A stretch of 64,000 nt of DNA from Desulfovibrio subterraneus (GCF_013340285.1 NZ_BLVO01000016.1:609021-673020), one strand, 5' to 3'; positions 42,469-52,007 are shown, counted from the stretch's first letter. Made by a program: numbers and translations. Notes: generated from the letters alone by a model not told the origin.

Positions 42469-42813
42469 TCAGGAACGGAAGATGAAATAGACGGCTCCCA
42501 GCAGGCAGAGGCAGGCCCACAGGTAGTCCAGCTTGAGCGGCTGCCCCATGTACCAGACGGAGAAGGGCGCGAACACGGCAAGGGCAATGACTTCCTGCAT
42601 GATCTTGAGCTGGGGCAGGGTGAAGGTGCCGTAGCCGATACGGTTTGCCGGAACCTGAACCATGTATTCGAAAAAGGCGATGCCCCAGCTTGCAAAGGCG
42701 GCCACGAACCATGCCCTGCCGGACAGGTTCTTGAGGTGGGCGTACCATGCGAATGTCATGAATACATTGGAAAGGAACAGGAGTCCAACAGTGCGGAATG
42801 CAATAGAGACCAT
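42469..42813 (-). CDS. DUF486 (DMT-like) small membrane protein
   Basis: 114 residues with four hydrophobic segments; FLSNVFMTFAWYAHLK near the start and the long FFEYMVQVPANRIGYGTFTL then PQLKIMQEVIALAVFAPFSV are typical DUF486. The family belongs to the drug/metabolite transporter clan and its substrate is unknown. The start at 42813 follows GAGG. 77 bases upstream of the activase gene on the same strand; co-transcription is possible and would suggest a link to amino-acid uptake, but this is weak. Confidence 0.85.
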   Translation of the reverse strand: MVSIAFRTVGLLFLSNVFMTFAWYAHLKNLSGRAWFVAAFASWGIAFFEYMVQVPANRIGYGTFTLPQLKIMQEVIALAVFAPFSVWYMGQPLKLDYLWACLCLLGAVYFIFRS

Positions 42814-42932
42814 GACAGACCTCGAAATGGGAAGGAATATGCGCCCGCTGTCCTGCCTGTGAAAAGGGCGTGGAGACAACGGGCGCATTCAAGCAATATG
42901 GCTGTTTTCAAGTTCCCGCAAGAGGGGATGAA

Positions 42933-44084
42933 TCAGAGTTTGCGGGCCAGCAGTTCGCAGTCTACGGCGTTTGAGAAGTTCGCGGGCAGTGTGCCGTCCG
43001 GATTTTTGAAGTCGGCGTGCAGCGCTGCCACTTCGTCTGCCGAAAGATCATAGGTGTGGAGTTCTCTGTAATGCAGCAGAGCAAACCCGTTTCGGGTGAA
43101 CAGCTCTTTCCACTGATCGGGAAGCACGCGGTTCTGATAGAACTTGTTCTCATTTATGGATTCCCATGAGGCAGGGGATTCATTGAGATAGCTGAACGGG
43201 TGATACCCTGAAACCGCGCTGTAAGATCGGTGGTCGCGGGTTGTGATGCGGTGGGCGGCAAAGCCGCCGGGTTTGAGCACGCGCCATGTTTCCCGTATTG
43301 CCTGCAGCGGGTCACGCACATGCTCCAGCACGGCGAACGAGCAGATGGTATCAAGGGCGTTGTCTGGCAGCGGAATGGCACTGTAGCGGGCGGGCATCAT
43401 GTAGGGCAGTTTTTCCGTATCGAGGAACGCCCTGCCGTCCTGCCGGATATGCAGCACCTCGTCAAAGCGGCGGCGGATGGTTTCTTCACCCAGTGCCGCA
43501 GCCTGCGGCATGCGGAGCACATAATCCAGAACACTCCGGTATTGCTGCAGCCTGTGGGTTGTCTCGGGGTAGTGCATGGAGAAGCTGTAAGCATCCATGG
43601 AAAGGGGCCTGAACCCGAGGCAGTGGAGCGCCACCTCAAGGCTGAGAAAGCCCCCCGGCCCCACGTGCAGTACGGAATCGCCTTCTTTCATGAAGTTGAA
43701 GGCCCGCTGCATATCGTTCAGGATGAGCAGGTTCATGACGGAGGCGGCAGGGTAGGTGCCGATGCGGTGGTAATGCGTGAACTCCGCATAGCCCATTGCC
43801 TGCAGCTGTGCTGCGACCTGATCTCTGCCGGAAACCGTGGTGATGATGATCTTGCTCCACTCCGATTCGGGAATGGAACTGGGCGGGACAATGGGCAGCC
43901 CGTGCAGGCTCTTGCCCCACATGCTGCAGTCGTTGTCCACTATGCCGATCAGGTCGGGGTGTTGCTGCTGCTCTTCAAGATAGGCAAGCAGTTCCACGGT
44001 TCCCTGACCGGCACCGAACAGGAGTACCGGTTCGTTCTCCTTGAGCCAGGGAACACTTTCCGGTGCTATCCACCCGTATTCCAT
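42933..44084 (-). CDS. SAM-dependent methyltransferase fused to an N-terminal Rossmann-like domain
   Basis: 383 residues. Residues about 18-105 (VLLFGAGQGTVELLAYLEEQ, then IGIVDND) resemble the nucleotide-binding head found in sugar-modifying proteins. Residues about 130-300 are a class I methyltransferase: VLHVGPGGFLSLEVA motif I, then SFAVLEHVRDPLQAIRETWR and VLKPGGF of the Methyltransf_11 type. The combination suggests modification of a sugar or polymer, perhaps surface or flagellar glycan, but no glycan gene is adjacent. It is 18 bases downstream of the helicase gene. Confidence 0.78.
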   Translation of the reverse strand: MEYGWIAPESVPWLKENEPVLLFGAGQGTVELLAYLEEQQQHPDLIGIVDNDCSMWGKSLHGLPIVPPSSIPESEWSKIIITTVSGRDQVAAQLQAMGYAEFTHYHRIGTYPAASVMNLLILNDMQRAFNFMKEGDSVLHVGPGGFLSLEVALHCLGFRPLSMDAYSFSMHYPETTHRLQQYRSVLDYVLRMPQAAALGEETIRRRFDEVLHIRQDGRAFLDTEKLPYMMPARYSAIPLPDNALDTICSFAVLEHVRDPLQAIRETWRVLKPGGFAAHRITTRDHRSYSAVSGYHPFSYLNESPASWESINENKFYQNRVLPDQWKELFTRNGFALLHYRELHTYDLSADEVAALHADFKNPDGTLPANFSNAVDCELLARKL

Positions 44085-44102
44085 TGATCCTCCCGCAGTT
44101 AA

Positions 44103-46265
44103 CTACTCCTCCATCTGGAGGTAGGCTTCCATGATCACCTTGAGTCCGAATCCGGGGAAATTTACCTGATATTTGTCCGGAGGCAAATGCTTGATAAGTT
44201 TGCCGCGGCCAAAAATCTTGTGTGTGCAGTGGCCCAGTTTACGGCTGGCGGTGCGCGGCGCAAAGGCCGGTTCGCTTTCGCCGCCGGTGGCGCGGGAAAA
44301 GGCATCCGGCGCGGCGGGTACGCTGTCGCCAAGGCGCATGGTGCGCTGTTGCTGATACTCGCGCTGCATCAGGCCGCCGGTGTAGTTTTCCTTCCACTCT
44401 TCATACAGATAGACGGGCAGGTCGCGCACAAAGGGGCTGGGCATGGCCGGTTCGTTGCCGCCGCCCCCGCGGCTGTATATGGATGATGGCACGAACAGGC
44501 CCAGATATTCCCGCGCACGGGTGCAGGCAACATACATGAGTCTGCGTTCTTCTTCCAGATCGTCCGCCTTCTGGAGCGCTTGCTTGGATGGGAAACGCTC
44601 TTCCACAAGATCAATGACCAGCACGGCGTCCCACTCCAGCCCCTTGGCAGAATGCACGGTGGAAAGCGTGATATGGTCCTCCGATGCTGCTGCGTCGGGA
44701 TTGGGGTCTTCCAGCGAAAGGTCGGAGACGAAAAGGTCCAGCTCGCGGTAGGTGGCCGCGATCTGCACCAGCTGTTCAAGCCCGTGCTCGCGGCGGGGAT
44801 AGTCGTCCGGATACAGCTGCATCAATCTGGGTTTGTAGACCTCCAGCACCTCTTCCAGCACTTCCACCGGCTCAAGGCGCTGTCTGCGCAGCGAATCCAC
44901 CAGTTCAAGGTCCTTGGCAAAGTCGGGATACTTTTTCAGCAGCCTGTCCAGCGTGGAAGGATCGGCAAGGCGCGATGCCTCGTAAATCTTCAGGGCTGTC
45001 TTGGGACCCACTCCTTTCACGTTGGCGGCAAGGCGCTGGAAGGCGGGCAGGTCGAGCGGGTTGATGAGCAGGCGCACATAGCACATGACGTCCTTCACGT
45101 GCGCTGCGTCCGAATACTTCACGCCGCCGTACTTTCTGAAGGGAATGCCTGCCTTTGAGAGCTGCATTTCCACATGGTAGGACTGGTAGCCCGCGCGGAA
45201 GAGCACGGCAATGTCCTTGGGCTCGTAGCTGCGGCGCAGTTCCGCTATCTTGTTCACCACCTGGTTGGCCTGCGTGAGGTCCGAAAGGGGTTTTACAAGC
45301 TGGGGCAGGTTGCCGCCCGTGCGGCTGGTGAAAAGCGTTTTGTGAAAGGCCACGGGCGCTTCGGCAAGAATGGCGTTGGTCAGGTCCAGCACGGGCTGCA
45401 CGGAGCGGTAGTTCTCTTCCAGCTTCACGATGCGGGTACCCGGGAACATGGCCGGAAATTCCAGAATATTCTGCACGTTGGCGCCGCGGAAGGCGTAGAT
45501 GGACTGGGCATCGTCGCCCACGGCCATGACGTTGCGGTGGCCACCTGCCAGCAACTGTACAAGCCGCGCCTGCACGAGGTTGGTGTCCTGATACTCGTCC
45601 ACCATGATGTATTTGAAACGGTGGCGGTAATAGTCCAGCAGGTCGGGGCGCGTACGCAGCAGGTTTTCCAGCTCAAAGAGCAGGTCATCGTAGTCCAGCA
45701 GGCCGTGCTCGCGCTTGTAGTTGCTGTAGCCGGTGGATATCTGGACAATGTCGTCGCGGTAGGCGGCAAGGTGGAATGCCTCGCGCTGCAGAATGTCGCC
45801 TATCTCGCGTTCCTTGTTGCGTGCCTTGGAGAGCATGCCCATGACCGTGGCGGTTTTGGGAAAGGACTTGTCGCCCTTGCCCAGCCCCATCGTGTCCTTG
45901 CAGTATTTGAGGGCTTCGGTGGCGTCTGCGGAATCCATGATGGAAAGGCCGCCCTCGAATCCCTGCGGAGGGTGCTGGCGGAGCACGGAGTAGGCAAAAC
46001 CGTGAAAGGTGCCGCCGGAAACCGCGCCTATGCCGTGGCCGAGCAGTTCGCCCGCACGGTGCAGCATTTCCTGCGAGGCCTTGCGGGTGAAGGTGAGCAG
46101 CAGAATATCGTGTGCGGCAACGCCCTGCTCAACCATGTTGGCGAGGCGGTATACCACCGTGCGCGTCTTGCCGGAGCCTGCGCCTGCAATGCACAGCAGG
46201 GGGCCTTCCAGCGTCATGGCCGCCTCGTACTGGGCGGGGTTCAGTTCTTTCTTGTAATCGATCAT
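44103..46265 (-). CDS. UvrD/Rep/PcrA-family superfamily 1 DNA helicase
   Basis: 720 residues. Q-motif LNPAQYEAAM, Walker A AGAGSGKTRTV, Walker B/motif II VDEYQDTN, motif III GDDAQSIYAFRGA, motif IV ENYRS, motif V TVHSAKGLEWD, motif VI YVACTRARE. Translocates 3' to 5' on DNA in repair or replication restart. The start at 46265 gives the family N-terminus; a longer frame begins at 46307. C-terminal tail with a Tudor-like KYQVNFPGFGLKVI segment as in PcrA. Confidence 0.93.
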   Translation of the reverse strand: MIDYKKELNPAQYEAAMTLEGPLLCIAGAGSGKTRTVVYRLANMVEQGVAAHDILLLTFTRKASQEMLHRAGELLGHGIGAVSGGTFHGFAYSVLRQHPPQGFEGGLSIMDSADATEALKYCKDTMGLGKGDKSFPKTATVMGMLSKARNKEREIGDILQREAFHLAAYRDDIVQISTGYSNYKREHGLLDYDDLLFELENLLRTRPDLLDYYRHRFKYIMVDEYQDTNLVQARLVQLLAGGHRNVMAVGDDAQSIYAFRGANVQNILEFPAMFPGTRIVKLEENYRSVQPVLDLTNAILAEAPVAFHKTLFTSRTGGNLPQLVKPLSDLTQANQVVNKIAELRRSYEPKDIAVLFRAGYQSYHVEMQLSKAGIPFRKYGGVKYSDAAHVKDVMCYVRLLINPLDLPAFQRLAANVKGVGPKTALKIYEASRLADPSTLDRLLKKYPDFAKDLELVDSLRRQRLEPVEVLEEVLEVYKPRLMQLYPDDYPRREHGLEQLVQIAATYRELDLFVSDLSLEDPNPDAAASEDHITLSTVHSAKGLEWDAVLVIDLVEERFPSKQALQKADDLEEERRLMYVACTRAREYLGLFVPSSIYSRGGGGNEPAMPSPFVRDLPVYLYEEWKENYTGGLMQREYQQQRTMRLGDSVPAAPDAFSRATGGESEPAFAPRTASRKLGHCTHKIFGRGKLIKHLPPDKYQVNFPGFGLKVIMEAYLQMEE

Positions 46266-46452
46266 GGTGGTTCCGTGTAGAGCATGCCTCCGGCGGGGAA
46301 AGGCCATGGTGGCCTTTGCAACCTCTGCCGGTGCGTTGGTTCATGTCATGCCTCTGCGGCATGTCTGCACTACTACGGATCGGCTGTGACGGCAAATGCG
46401 GGATAAGGGGCGGGCGCGGGCGAGGAAGAGGGATGGTCTGGGGTGAGAATAA

Positions 46453-46501
46453 GGGGCGCGTCCGGGACCTCTCTGGTATGTATGGCTCGGGCGCGCCCCT
46501 G
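46453..46501 (-). terminator. Probable terminator of the ablAB operon
   Basis: On the minus strand AGGGGCGCG pairs with CGCGCCCCT around a 31-base loop with further partial pairing, followed by TTATTCTC. Confidence 0.6.
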
Positions 46502-46518
46502 TTCTTGTACTCTGTGTA

Positions 46519-47364
46519 TCAGGCTGCCAGAGGCTTGGACCACACGTTCATGCTTTCCAGCCCTCCGGAGATGTTGGTGTTGTTGATGAGCGTGCCGCCG
46601 AACGTATACCCTGCGCGGGCAAAGACGCAGTTCATGGCGGTGCTCGCGGCACGGGCGATGGTGTATGCCGACAGGTAGCCCTGTTCCGCTATGGCTGCTT
46701 CCATGGCTGTGAGCAGGCGCAGGGCCGCCTTGCGGTTGCGGTATTCCGGCAGGGTGGCAAAGTCCGTCATTTCCGCGCAGCGCCAGTCGGCATCCAGCTC
46801 GGCGGAAGAGGCCGCAACAAGCTGATCTTTGCGGAAAATGCCGAAGAACCGGACATTGGACTGCATGGCGCTGATCAGAAAGTCCGGATCATGCACCGGA
46901 AAGGGATAGGACTCGAAGACGGTGCCGTAGAGCTGCGCCAGCGCCTGCGCATGTCCGGTACCGAGTGCGACCACTGCGGCCGTGTCCACCTCGTCAGGGT
47001 CAATGGCGGTTTTGTCACCGGCAATGGCCAGCACGTTGCTGATGGCCTTTCTATCCTCAGGTTCCGCGCGGGCGGCATCCAGATATTTTCCCATGAACAT
47101 GCCGGAGCGTTCTCCCCGATACAGGCCATGGGCGCGGGCTTCGCGTATGAAACCGCGCTCGGTGAAGGCTTCTGCCGCAAAAGCGGGTACGCGGGCAAAG
47201 AGTTTGGAATAGCCCTCATTCCTGCCGAGCTCTTCCATGTGGTCCGCAATGTCCGGCAGGTCCACTGTGTCGAGCTTCATGAGATAGACACGGTCGTTAA
47301 GCGGGCCGTGCTGTATGTGGGTTTTGCCCCTGTGCCCCACGGTGGTGACAATATCAGGCTGCAT
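46519..47364 (-). CDS. ablB: Beta-lysine N6-acetyltransferase
   Basis: 281 residues. The C-terminal half is a GNAT acetyltransferase (about residues 130-270: [20 protein letters not shown] is the acetyl-CoA site). It would acetylate beta-lysine to the compatible solute N-epsilon-acetyl-beta-lysine. Overlaps the end of ablA by 11 bases with its own AGGAGAG ribosome site, so the pair is coupled. This osmolyte pathway, known from methanogens and some bacteria, suggests adaptation to salt. Confidence 0.9.
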   Translation of the reverse strand: MQPDIVTTVGHRGKTHIQHGPLNDRVYLMKLDTVDLPDIADHMEELGRNEGYSKLFARVPAFAAEAFTERGFIREARAHGLYRGERSGMFMGKYLDAARAEPEDRKAISNVLAIAGDKTAIDPDEVDTAAVVALGTGHAQALAQLYGTVFESYPFPVHDPDFLISAMQSNVRFFGIFRKDQLVAASSAELDADWRCAEMTDFATLPEYRNRKAALRLLTAMEAAIAEQGYLSAYTIARAASTAMNCVFARAGYTFGGTLINNTNISGGLESMNVWSKPLAA

Positions 47365-48667
47365 CGTCTCTCCTTTCCATCCGCTCGTTGTTTTCGGGCG
47401 TCAGGCAGGTGGTGTCGTCCCAGTCGGAGAGCAGTTTCTCAATGCCTATGGCTTTTTCAACGGCATCATCTTCTTTCAGCTGCAGGTTGCAGCTGTCACA
47501 GTTGCGGTCGCAGTAGCTTGGCTCGTAGCTGGCCGGTTCGCTGTAGGTGGTGATGACGCCTTCATAGTTGCGCAGAATGACCTTGTTCGTGCCCCACGAG
47601 ACAATGTAGTTGGGCGAAACCGGTATCTTGCCGCCACCGCCGGGTGCATCCACAACATAGGTGGGCACAGCATAGCCGCTGGTGTGGCCGCGCAGGCTTT
47701 CGAGAATTTCAATGCCCTTGCTGACCGGTGTGCGGAAGTGCGTGAGCCCTTCGGAAAGGTCGCACTGATAGAGGTAGTAGGGGCGCACACGGTTCTGCAC
47801 CAGCTTTTGGTTCAGCTTCTTGATCAGGCGGGGGCAATCGTTGACGCCCGCAAGAAGCACGCTCTGGTTGCCGAGCGGAATGCCCGCATCTGCAAGGCGC
47901 TGCAGGGCCTGCCGGGATGACTGGGTGAGTTCCCGGGGATGATTGAAATGGGTGTTGATCCACAGCGGGTGGTGCTTGCGGAGCATGCTCACCAGCGAAT
48001 CCGTAATGCGGTAGGGCAGCACCACGGGCATGCGCGTGCCTATGCGCACCACTTCCACATGTTCGATCTCGCGTAATCTGGTCAGAATCCAGTCCAGACG
48101 CTCGTCGGAAAGCATGAGCGGATCGCCGCCCGAAAGCAGCACGTCCCGTACCTGCGGGGTGTTGCGGATGTATTCGATGCCTTGTTCGAGCGTCTGCTTG
48201 TCGGGAACGGAGTCCTTGTCGCCCACTTTGCGTTTGCGCGTGCAGTGGCGGCAGTACATGGAGCACAGGTTGCTCACATGAAAGAGCACTCTGTCGGGAT
48301 AGCGATGGGTAATGCCGGGGGCGGGGCTGTCTTCATCCTCGTGCAGGGGGTCCACCATATCCGCGCGTTCGATATTGAGCTCTTCGGAAGAAGGGAACGC
48401 CTGCATGAATACGGGGTCGTTGCGGTAATCATCGGGGTCTATCAGCGAAAGATAGTAGGGGGTTACCGCCATGGGGAATTTCTGGAGCGTGAGGTTGAAG
48501 AGGCGTTTGTCCGTGGATGAAAAGGTGATGCCGAGCACTTTTTCCACCTCGTCAACGTTCCGGACCGTATTGCGCACATGCCACTTCCAGTCTGTCCAGT
48601 CGCTGCGGGAGGCGCCGTCCTGCAGGGAGCGGGCGACTTCCCGCTGGTGGTCTGTGAATATCTTCAA
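47354..48667 (-). CDS. ablA: Lysine 2,3-aminomutase
   Basis: 437 residues from TTG 48667, chosen because AAAGGAG lies 6 bases before it and the N-terminus then matches the family; the frame stays open to 48802 without support. Radical SAM motif C135-x3-C139-x2-C142 ([12 protein letters not shown]), PLP-enzyme core [12 protein letters not shown], and the C-terminal zinc motif [10 protein letters not shown]. Converts L-alpha-lysine to L-beta-lysine, first step of acetyl-beta-lysine synthesis with ablB. Confidence 0.94.
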   Translation of the reverse strand: MKIFTDHQREVARSLQDGASRSDWTDWKWHVRNTVRNVDEVEKVLGITFSSTDKRLFNLTLQKFPMAVTPYYLSLIDPDDYRNDPVFMQAFPSSEELNIERADMVDPLHEDEDSPAPGITHRYPDRVLFHVSNLCSMYCRHCTRKRKVGDKDSVPDKQTLEQGIEYIRNTPQVRDVLLSGGDPLMLSDERLDWILTRLREIEHVEVVRIGTRMPVVLPYRITDSLVSMLRKHHPLWINTHFNHPRELTQSSRQALQRLADAGIPLGNQSVLLAGVNDCPRLIKKLNQKLVQNRVRPYYLYQCDLSEGLTHFRTPVSKGIEILESLRGHTSGYAVPTYVVDAPGGGGKIPVSPNYIVSWGTNKVILRNYEGVITTYSEPASYEPSYCDRNCDSCNLQLKEDDAVEKAIGIEKLLSDWDDTTCLTPENNERMERRDDAA

Positions 48668-49060
48668 AACAACTCCTTTGTTGAATGTGTCTGCCGTGAG
48701 CAACGGGCAATTCGCTGCAAAGGCAGTTCCTTCCGGCGCGCACCGCTTCAGCCGTGGTGAGAAGTAATGTGGCTCCCCGAAAATGGATGGAGCCGGCAAC
48801 ATGCGGGCAGTCGCGGTGGGGCGGACATCATGGGTACGAACTGGTGGTAATCGGAATACGAGTATTGTCCGGTGTGATGTCCGGCCGGAAGGGATGGAAA
48901 ACCTGTTATGCAGTTTGCATCAATAGTCGCATGCGGGGAGAGTGAAAAGGGGAAGGATCAGGCACTTTTCGGGTATATGCATACCCGATCTTGAGAGAAA
49001 TGGCCTGAGTGCGCTCCGGCTGTGGAGGCAGAACCGTGCGGCGAATGCCGTGCAGTGAAC
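48668..49060 (-). other. Upstream region of ablAB
   Basis: No gene seen in 393 bases. It must hold the ablA promoter. CGGGTAT-ATGC-ATACCCG at 48970-48987 is a small stem-loop, perhaps the end of the phosphodiesterase transcript that runs in from 49061. I could not assign boxes with confidence. Confidence 0.45.
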
Positions 49061-50449
49061 CTAGATCAGCAGGAGATTCTGTGATTCCGGCGTGTCTGCA
49101 ATGCCGAACCAGCGCAGGATTTCCTTTCCTGCATCCCTGACCCGCGTGACGCGACAGCTCCGGGACTGGCTGGCCGGATCAAGCGGAGCGGAAAGGCTGT
49201 CGAAGAAGAACACATCGTGCACGGTATGTGTTCCTGTTCTGCCGAATGTGCCGAACACATCCCGCCGGTTGAACTTGGCCTTGAGGTCGAAGCCGGGGTG
49301 TGTTTCGCAGACAAGGTCCGGCGCGTAGGGGCGCATGGGGCCGGAATAGAGCGTATCTGCCGTATGGATGGCTTTGAAGACGGGGCGCCCGTGATGGCGG
49401 ACTTCCATGAGTGCGGTGCGCAGCCGTTGCGTGAGGGATGCGGCCTCTGCCGCGTCGACACAGCCGCGGGCAAAGCGGTCGCGGCGGTGCAGGTAGATGC
49501 GGCCGGGGTCCAGCGCAAAGGCTTTGGTGGCCGGAGTTATGCCTGTGGCGTCCAGATCGTCGCAGGCTTCAGGGGGCAGCGCGGTGTGCAGCAGGCCCAT
49601 GTCACGGAGCAGGGCGTTTACATCTACTTCCGTGACAAGGCGGGTGAAGCCGTGGTCGGCAAGTGCCAGCAGGCGTTTGGGCTCCGGCAGGGCATCGTAT
49701 CTGTCCAGCAGCTCGCCTATGAGCACGTCCCACTCTGTAAGAAGCTCCATGCAGGGCCGGTGGAGCGGGTGGGATGCATCTTCCACCGCATCAAAGAGAA
49801 AATGGAAAAGGCGGTCGGTTTCCGTCAGCACAAAGACAAAGCAGTTCCACGCGAGGTCCGGCCACAGCATATTCAGCGCGGTGCGGCGCGATTCTATGGT
49901 GCGGCGCAGTTCTGCAAGAAGGTGCAGCGGCTCCTGCGCGGCGCGGGTGGTATCTGCTTCCAGCAGGTAGCCCCTACCGCCGAGCATGGCGGCAAGCATG
50001 GGCGGAAACACGGCGCGTTGCAGCTCTTCCGCAACAAAGCCGGAAACCATCATGCCCTTGATGGGGCGCGCAGGGTAGGTGTTCGGCAGGTTGATGCTCC
50101 GCGAGGTGAAGCCCGCATCGCCCAGCCTGTCGAAAATGGTGGGCACCTGCACATGCGTGAAGTTGGTAAGCCCCATTTCGTACGTCTGCGCGTGGATACG
50201 CGTAAAGCCGAAGATGCCGTGCTCGCCGGGGCCTGTGCCGGTCATGAAGCTGGTCCAGTTGACGGGCGAGAGCTCAGGCAATTCCGCTTCAATGGAGCAG
50301 GCGCGGTCAACGATCCTGCCGAGGTTCGGGCAGGTGCCGTCTGCTGCCAGTCGTCTGGCCAGGCTGAGGGGCAGGCCGTCCAATCCCAGCACAACAAGGC
50401 GGGGTGTGGACGGCGGGGAGGATTCGGGCATGGGGCTGCGCAGTGTCAT
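49061..50449 (-). CDS. Alkaline-phosphatase-superfamily phosphodiesterase-like protein
   Basis: 462 residues from ATG 50449 (a further ATG at 50431 is possible; the frame up to 50701 is not typical). Metal-site motifs of the type I phosphodiesterase/nucleotide pyrophosphatase family: VLGLDGLPLSLA (first Asp), NWTSFMTGTGPGEHGIFGF (nucleophilic Thr), TDRLFHFLFD and ALADHGF. No signal peptide or membrane segment, so a cytosolic phosphodiesterase or phosphohydrolase; similar proteins are annotated only generally. Substrate unknown. Confidence 0.82.
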   Translation of the reverse strand: MTLRSPMPESSPPSTPRLVVLGLDGLPLSLARRLAADGTCPNLGRIVDRACSIEAELPELSPVNWTSFMTGTGPGEHGIFGFTRIHAQTYEMGLTNFTHVQVPTIFDRLGDAGFTSRSINLPNTYPARPIKGMMVSGFVAEELQRAVFPPMLAAMLGGRGYLLEADTTRAAQEPLHLLAELRRTIESRRTALNMLWPDLAWNCFVFVLTETDRLFHFLFDAVEDASHPLHRPCMELLTEWDVLIGELLDRYDALPEPKRLLALADHGFTRLVTEVDVNALLRDMGLLHTALPPEACDDLDATGITPATKAFALDPGRIYLHRRDRFARGCVDAAEAASLTQRLRTALMEVRHHGRPVFKAIHTADTLYSGPMRPYAPDLVCETHPGFDLKAKFNRRDVFGTFGRTGTHTVHDVFFFDSLSAPLDPASQSRSCRVTRVRDAGKEILRWFGIADTPESQNLLLI

Positions 50450-50693
50450 GCCTGCGGATGTACCAGATGACCGAACGATGTGCCAGCACAGGGTATACGA
50501 GGGCTGTGGGGAAAATAATAGGCGATCAATCCATTGAGATTGCAGATGAATTGACGCAGGTGTGCGGGTGGGTGTATCTTGTTGCAAAGCGCTTGCCGCG
50601 TGCCGGCGAACGGGGCGACGGTCTTTGAGCCTGCGCTGCGCAGGCAGTGCAGGTTGCGGCAGAAACCTTCGCGTAACGCAGGGAGAACGATTG

Positions 50694-51125
50694 ATGGTCA
50701 AGTATGATTGCGAAGTGTTCGGGCATATGCTCTACAGTCCGGAGCTCAGCTACAACGAACTCTATGCCATTGAGGCCGACCTGATTGACGAGCTGCGCTC
50801 CGCGCTTGAAGAGATCGGTGCAGAGCATATCGATCTTTCAGGGCTTGGCGATGCGCTGCGAATGCAGTGTGTTCTGCACGGCTACGATGAGGTGGTGTTC
50901 CATGGCCTGTGCGATGCTATAGCCACGTTCCTGCCCCGCAAGGTGGATGGGCGTCTTTTGTTCGTGCACAAGGACCTGTCCATCGTGCATCTGTATTGCT
51001 TCACCAACGGTGGCTGGAAAGAGGCTGCGGTGGATATTTCCATGAAGGCCTGCCGTTATGTAGAAGATGTTGCTCCGGCGTTCCTTCGTCCCGACGTTGA
51101 CGGAGATTCCCCCGACGGCGAATAG
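50694..51125 (+). CDS. Hypothetical protein of 143 residues
   Basis: Not recognised. Start ATG 50694 with GGGAGAA upstream; earlier in-frame codons lack support. Soluble, acidic, alpha/beta-looking: an N-terminal helical stretch with ELYAIEADLIDELRSALEEI, a middle with VVFHGLCDAIATFLPRKVDG, a strand-rich RLLFVHKDLSIVHLYCFTNG and an acidic tail (DVDGDSPDGE). No cofactor motif seen. It diverges from the phosphodiesterase gene and is followed by a hairpin at 51129-51155. Confidence 0.72.
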   Translation: MVKYDCEVFGHMLYSPELSYNELYAIEADLIDELRSALEEIGAEHIDLSGLGDALRMQCVLHGYDEVVFHGLCDAIATFLPRKVDGRLLFVHKDLSIVHLYCFTNGGWKEAAVDISMKACRYVEDVAPAFLRPDVDGDSPDGE

Positions 51126-51128
51126 TAA

Positions 51129-51250
51129 CTAGCTTGACCTGATTGGTCAGGCTAGCCGATCTGACTGACGAATCTGACTGACGAATCTAACAGGCTAATC
51201 TGGCTGGCTAACTGGCTGACTGACAGATCTGATTGATTAGTCTGGCGGGT
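51129..51250 (+). repeat. Hairpin followed by degenerate CTGACTGAC-type repeats
   Basis: CTAGCTTGACC pairs with GGTCAGGCTAG (51129-51155, one G-T pair), then irregular units of CTGACTGACGAAT and CTGGCTGGCTAACTGGCTGA up to about 51235. Not a CRISPR: units vary in length and there are no spacers. Similar wording appears at 765-840. Confidence 0.6.
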
Positions 51251-51411
51251 ACGCACTGGCCCGTCTGTGCTGGCAGGCCGCGCGGGTCGCTCTATACGGG
51301 GTGATTGCAGACCTACGCGACAGGCGCCGTCGGTTGGCCCGAATTGACGCGTTCCGGCTTGAAAAGGTTGACGCACCAGCGCACTCCATACTACGAAGCG
51401 TCACTTCCCAC

Positions 51412-51498
51412 GCCCGGGTGGTGGAATTGGTAGACACAAGAGACTTAAAATCTCTCGGCCTTCGGGCTGTACGGGTTCAAATCCCGTCCTGGGTACCA
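51412..51498 (+). tRNA. tRNA-Leu (anticodon TAA)
   Basis: 87 bases ending in encoded CCA. Acceptor GCCCGGG with CCTGGGT, D-loop GGTAGACAC, anticodon stem AGAGA/TCTCT with loop CTTAAAA (anticodon TAA), a long variable arm (CGGCCTTCGGGCTG) as in class II tRNAs, and T-arm with GGTTCAAATCC. It forms the left border of a block of different character that begins with a transposase remnant. Confidence 0.96.
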
Positions 51499-51506
51499 AG
51501 GAATAA

Positions 51507-51546
51507 CAAAGGCTTACGATCAAATTGGTCGTAAGCCTTTGTGTTT
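51507..51546 (+). terminator. tRNA-Leu terminator
   Basis: CAAAGGCTTACGAT pairs with GTCGTAAGCCTTTG, followed by TGTTTG. It starts 8 bases after the tRNA CCA end. Confidence 0.88.
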
Positions 51547-51601
51547 GAAAACAATTCAGGCCACTACATTCCCACTGACCCGCCCCCCCCCAAAAAAAAA
51601 C

Positions 51602-51741
51602 TGGTCCACCTGAAAAGTTAGTGTTGGGTGACACCACGGAGGAAGTTTATGGGTCGAAGAACATTCACAGCAGAGCAGATTATCTTCAAGCTTCGTGAGG
51701 TTGAAATGGGCGACCTGGTCCAAGAAGGGGCTGGATCCTAG
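51602..51741 (+). pseudogene. Remnant of an IS3-family element: left end and orfA start
   Basis: After a run of nine C and nine A, TGGTCCACCTGAAAAGT looks like an IS3-type inverted-repeat end. ATG 51649 behind GGAGG opens a frame MGRRTFTAEQIIFKLREVEM, the typical N-terminus of IS3 orfA transposases, which breaks off after about 20 residues and stops at 51741. No orfB or right end is visible within the window. Confidence 0.82.
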
Positions 51742-51964
51742 GCGAGAGCTGGCGAGGCAAGTGGAGCTGGAGAAGCGTCGCCTGGAGACCGCAGGCATGG
51801 CGTTGCGCTACCATCACAGCGAAGACAATGAGAAGAAGCGGGCCATGTCCGGACTGGAACGCGCGTATAATCGAAACCTGAAACAGATTGCCGAACGGCG
51901 CGGAAAGCCTGACTCGAGTCGTTATCGAAATCCGGGGATTTTATGCCGAGGGGCACTGAGGTAA
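51742..51964 (+). pseudogene. Truncated ORF fragment joined to the IS remnant
   Basis: A frame from GTG 51695 runs through the IS remnant and continues RRELARQVELEKRRLETAGM, with later ALRYHHSEDNEKKRAM and ERAYNRNLKQIAERRGK, a charged helical sequence with natural codon pattern. It looks like the C-terminal part of a gene whose start was replaced by the IS3 fragment. I do not recognise the family. Confidence 0.45.
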
Positions 51965-52007
51965 TTCATTCTAACCGAATAATATTGATCAAAACGCAGA
52001 GGCCTTG

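Noticed and set aside
46283-46330. GCCTCCGGCGGGG...CTCTGCCGG before the helicase gene as another copy of the dispersed element
   Set aside because: Only the GC-rich edges match; the TCGCTTATAC and A-run blocks are missing, so it is an ordinary hairpin on present evidence.
49217-50470. A 417-codon plus-strand frame opposite the phosphodiesterase gene
   Set aside because: The minus-strand protein has clear family motifs; the plus-strand translation does not.
51129-51250. CTGACTGAC run as a CRISPR array
   Set aside because: Units vary in length and there are no unique spacers; no cas genes are in the window.
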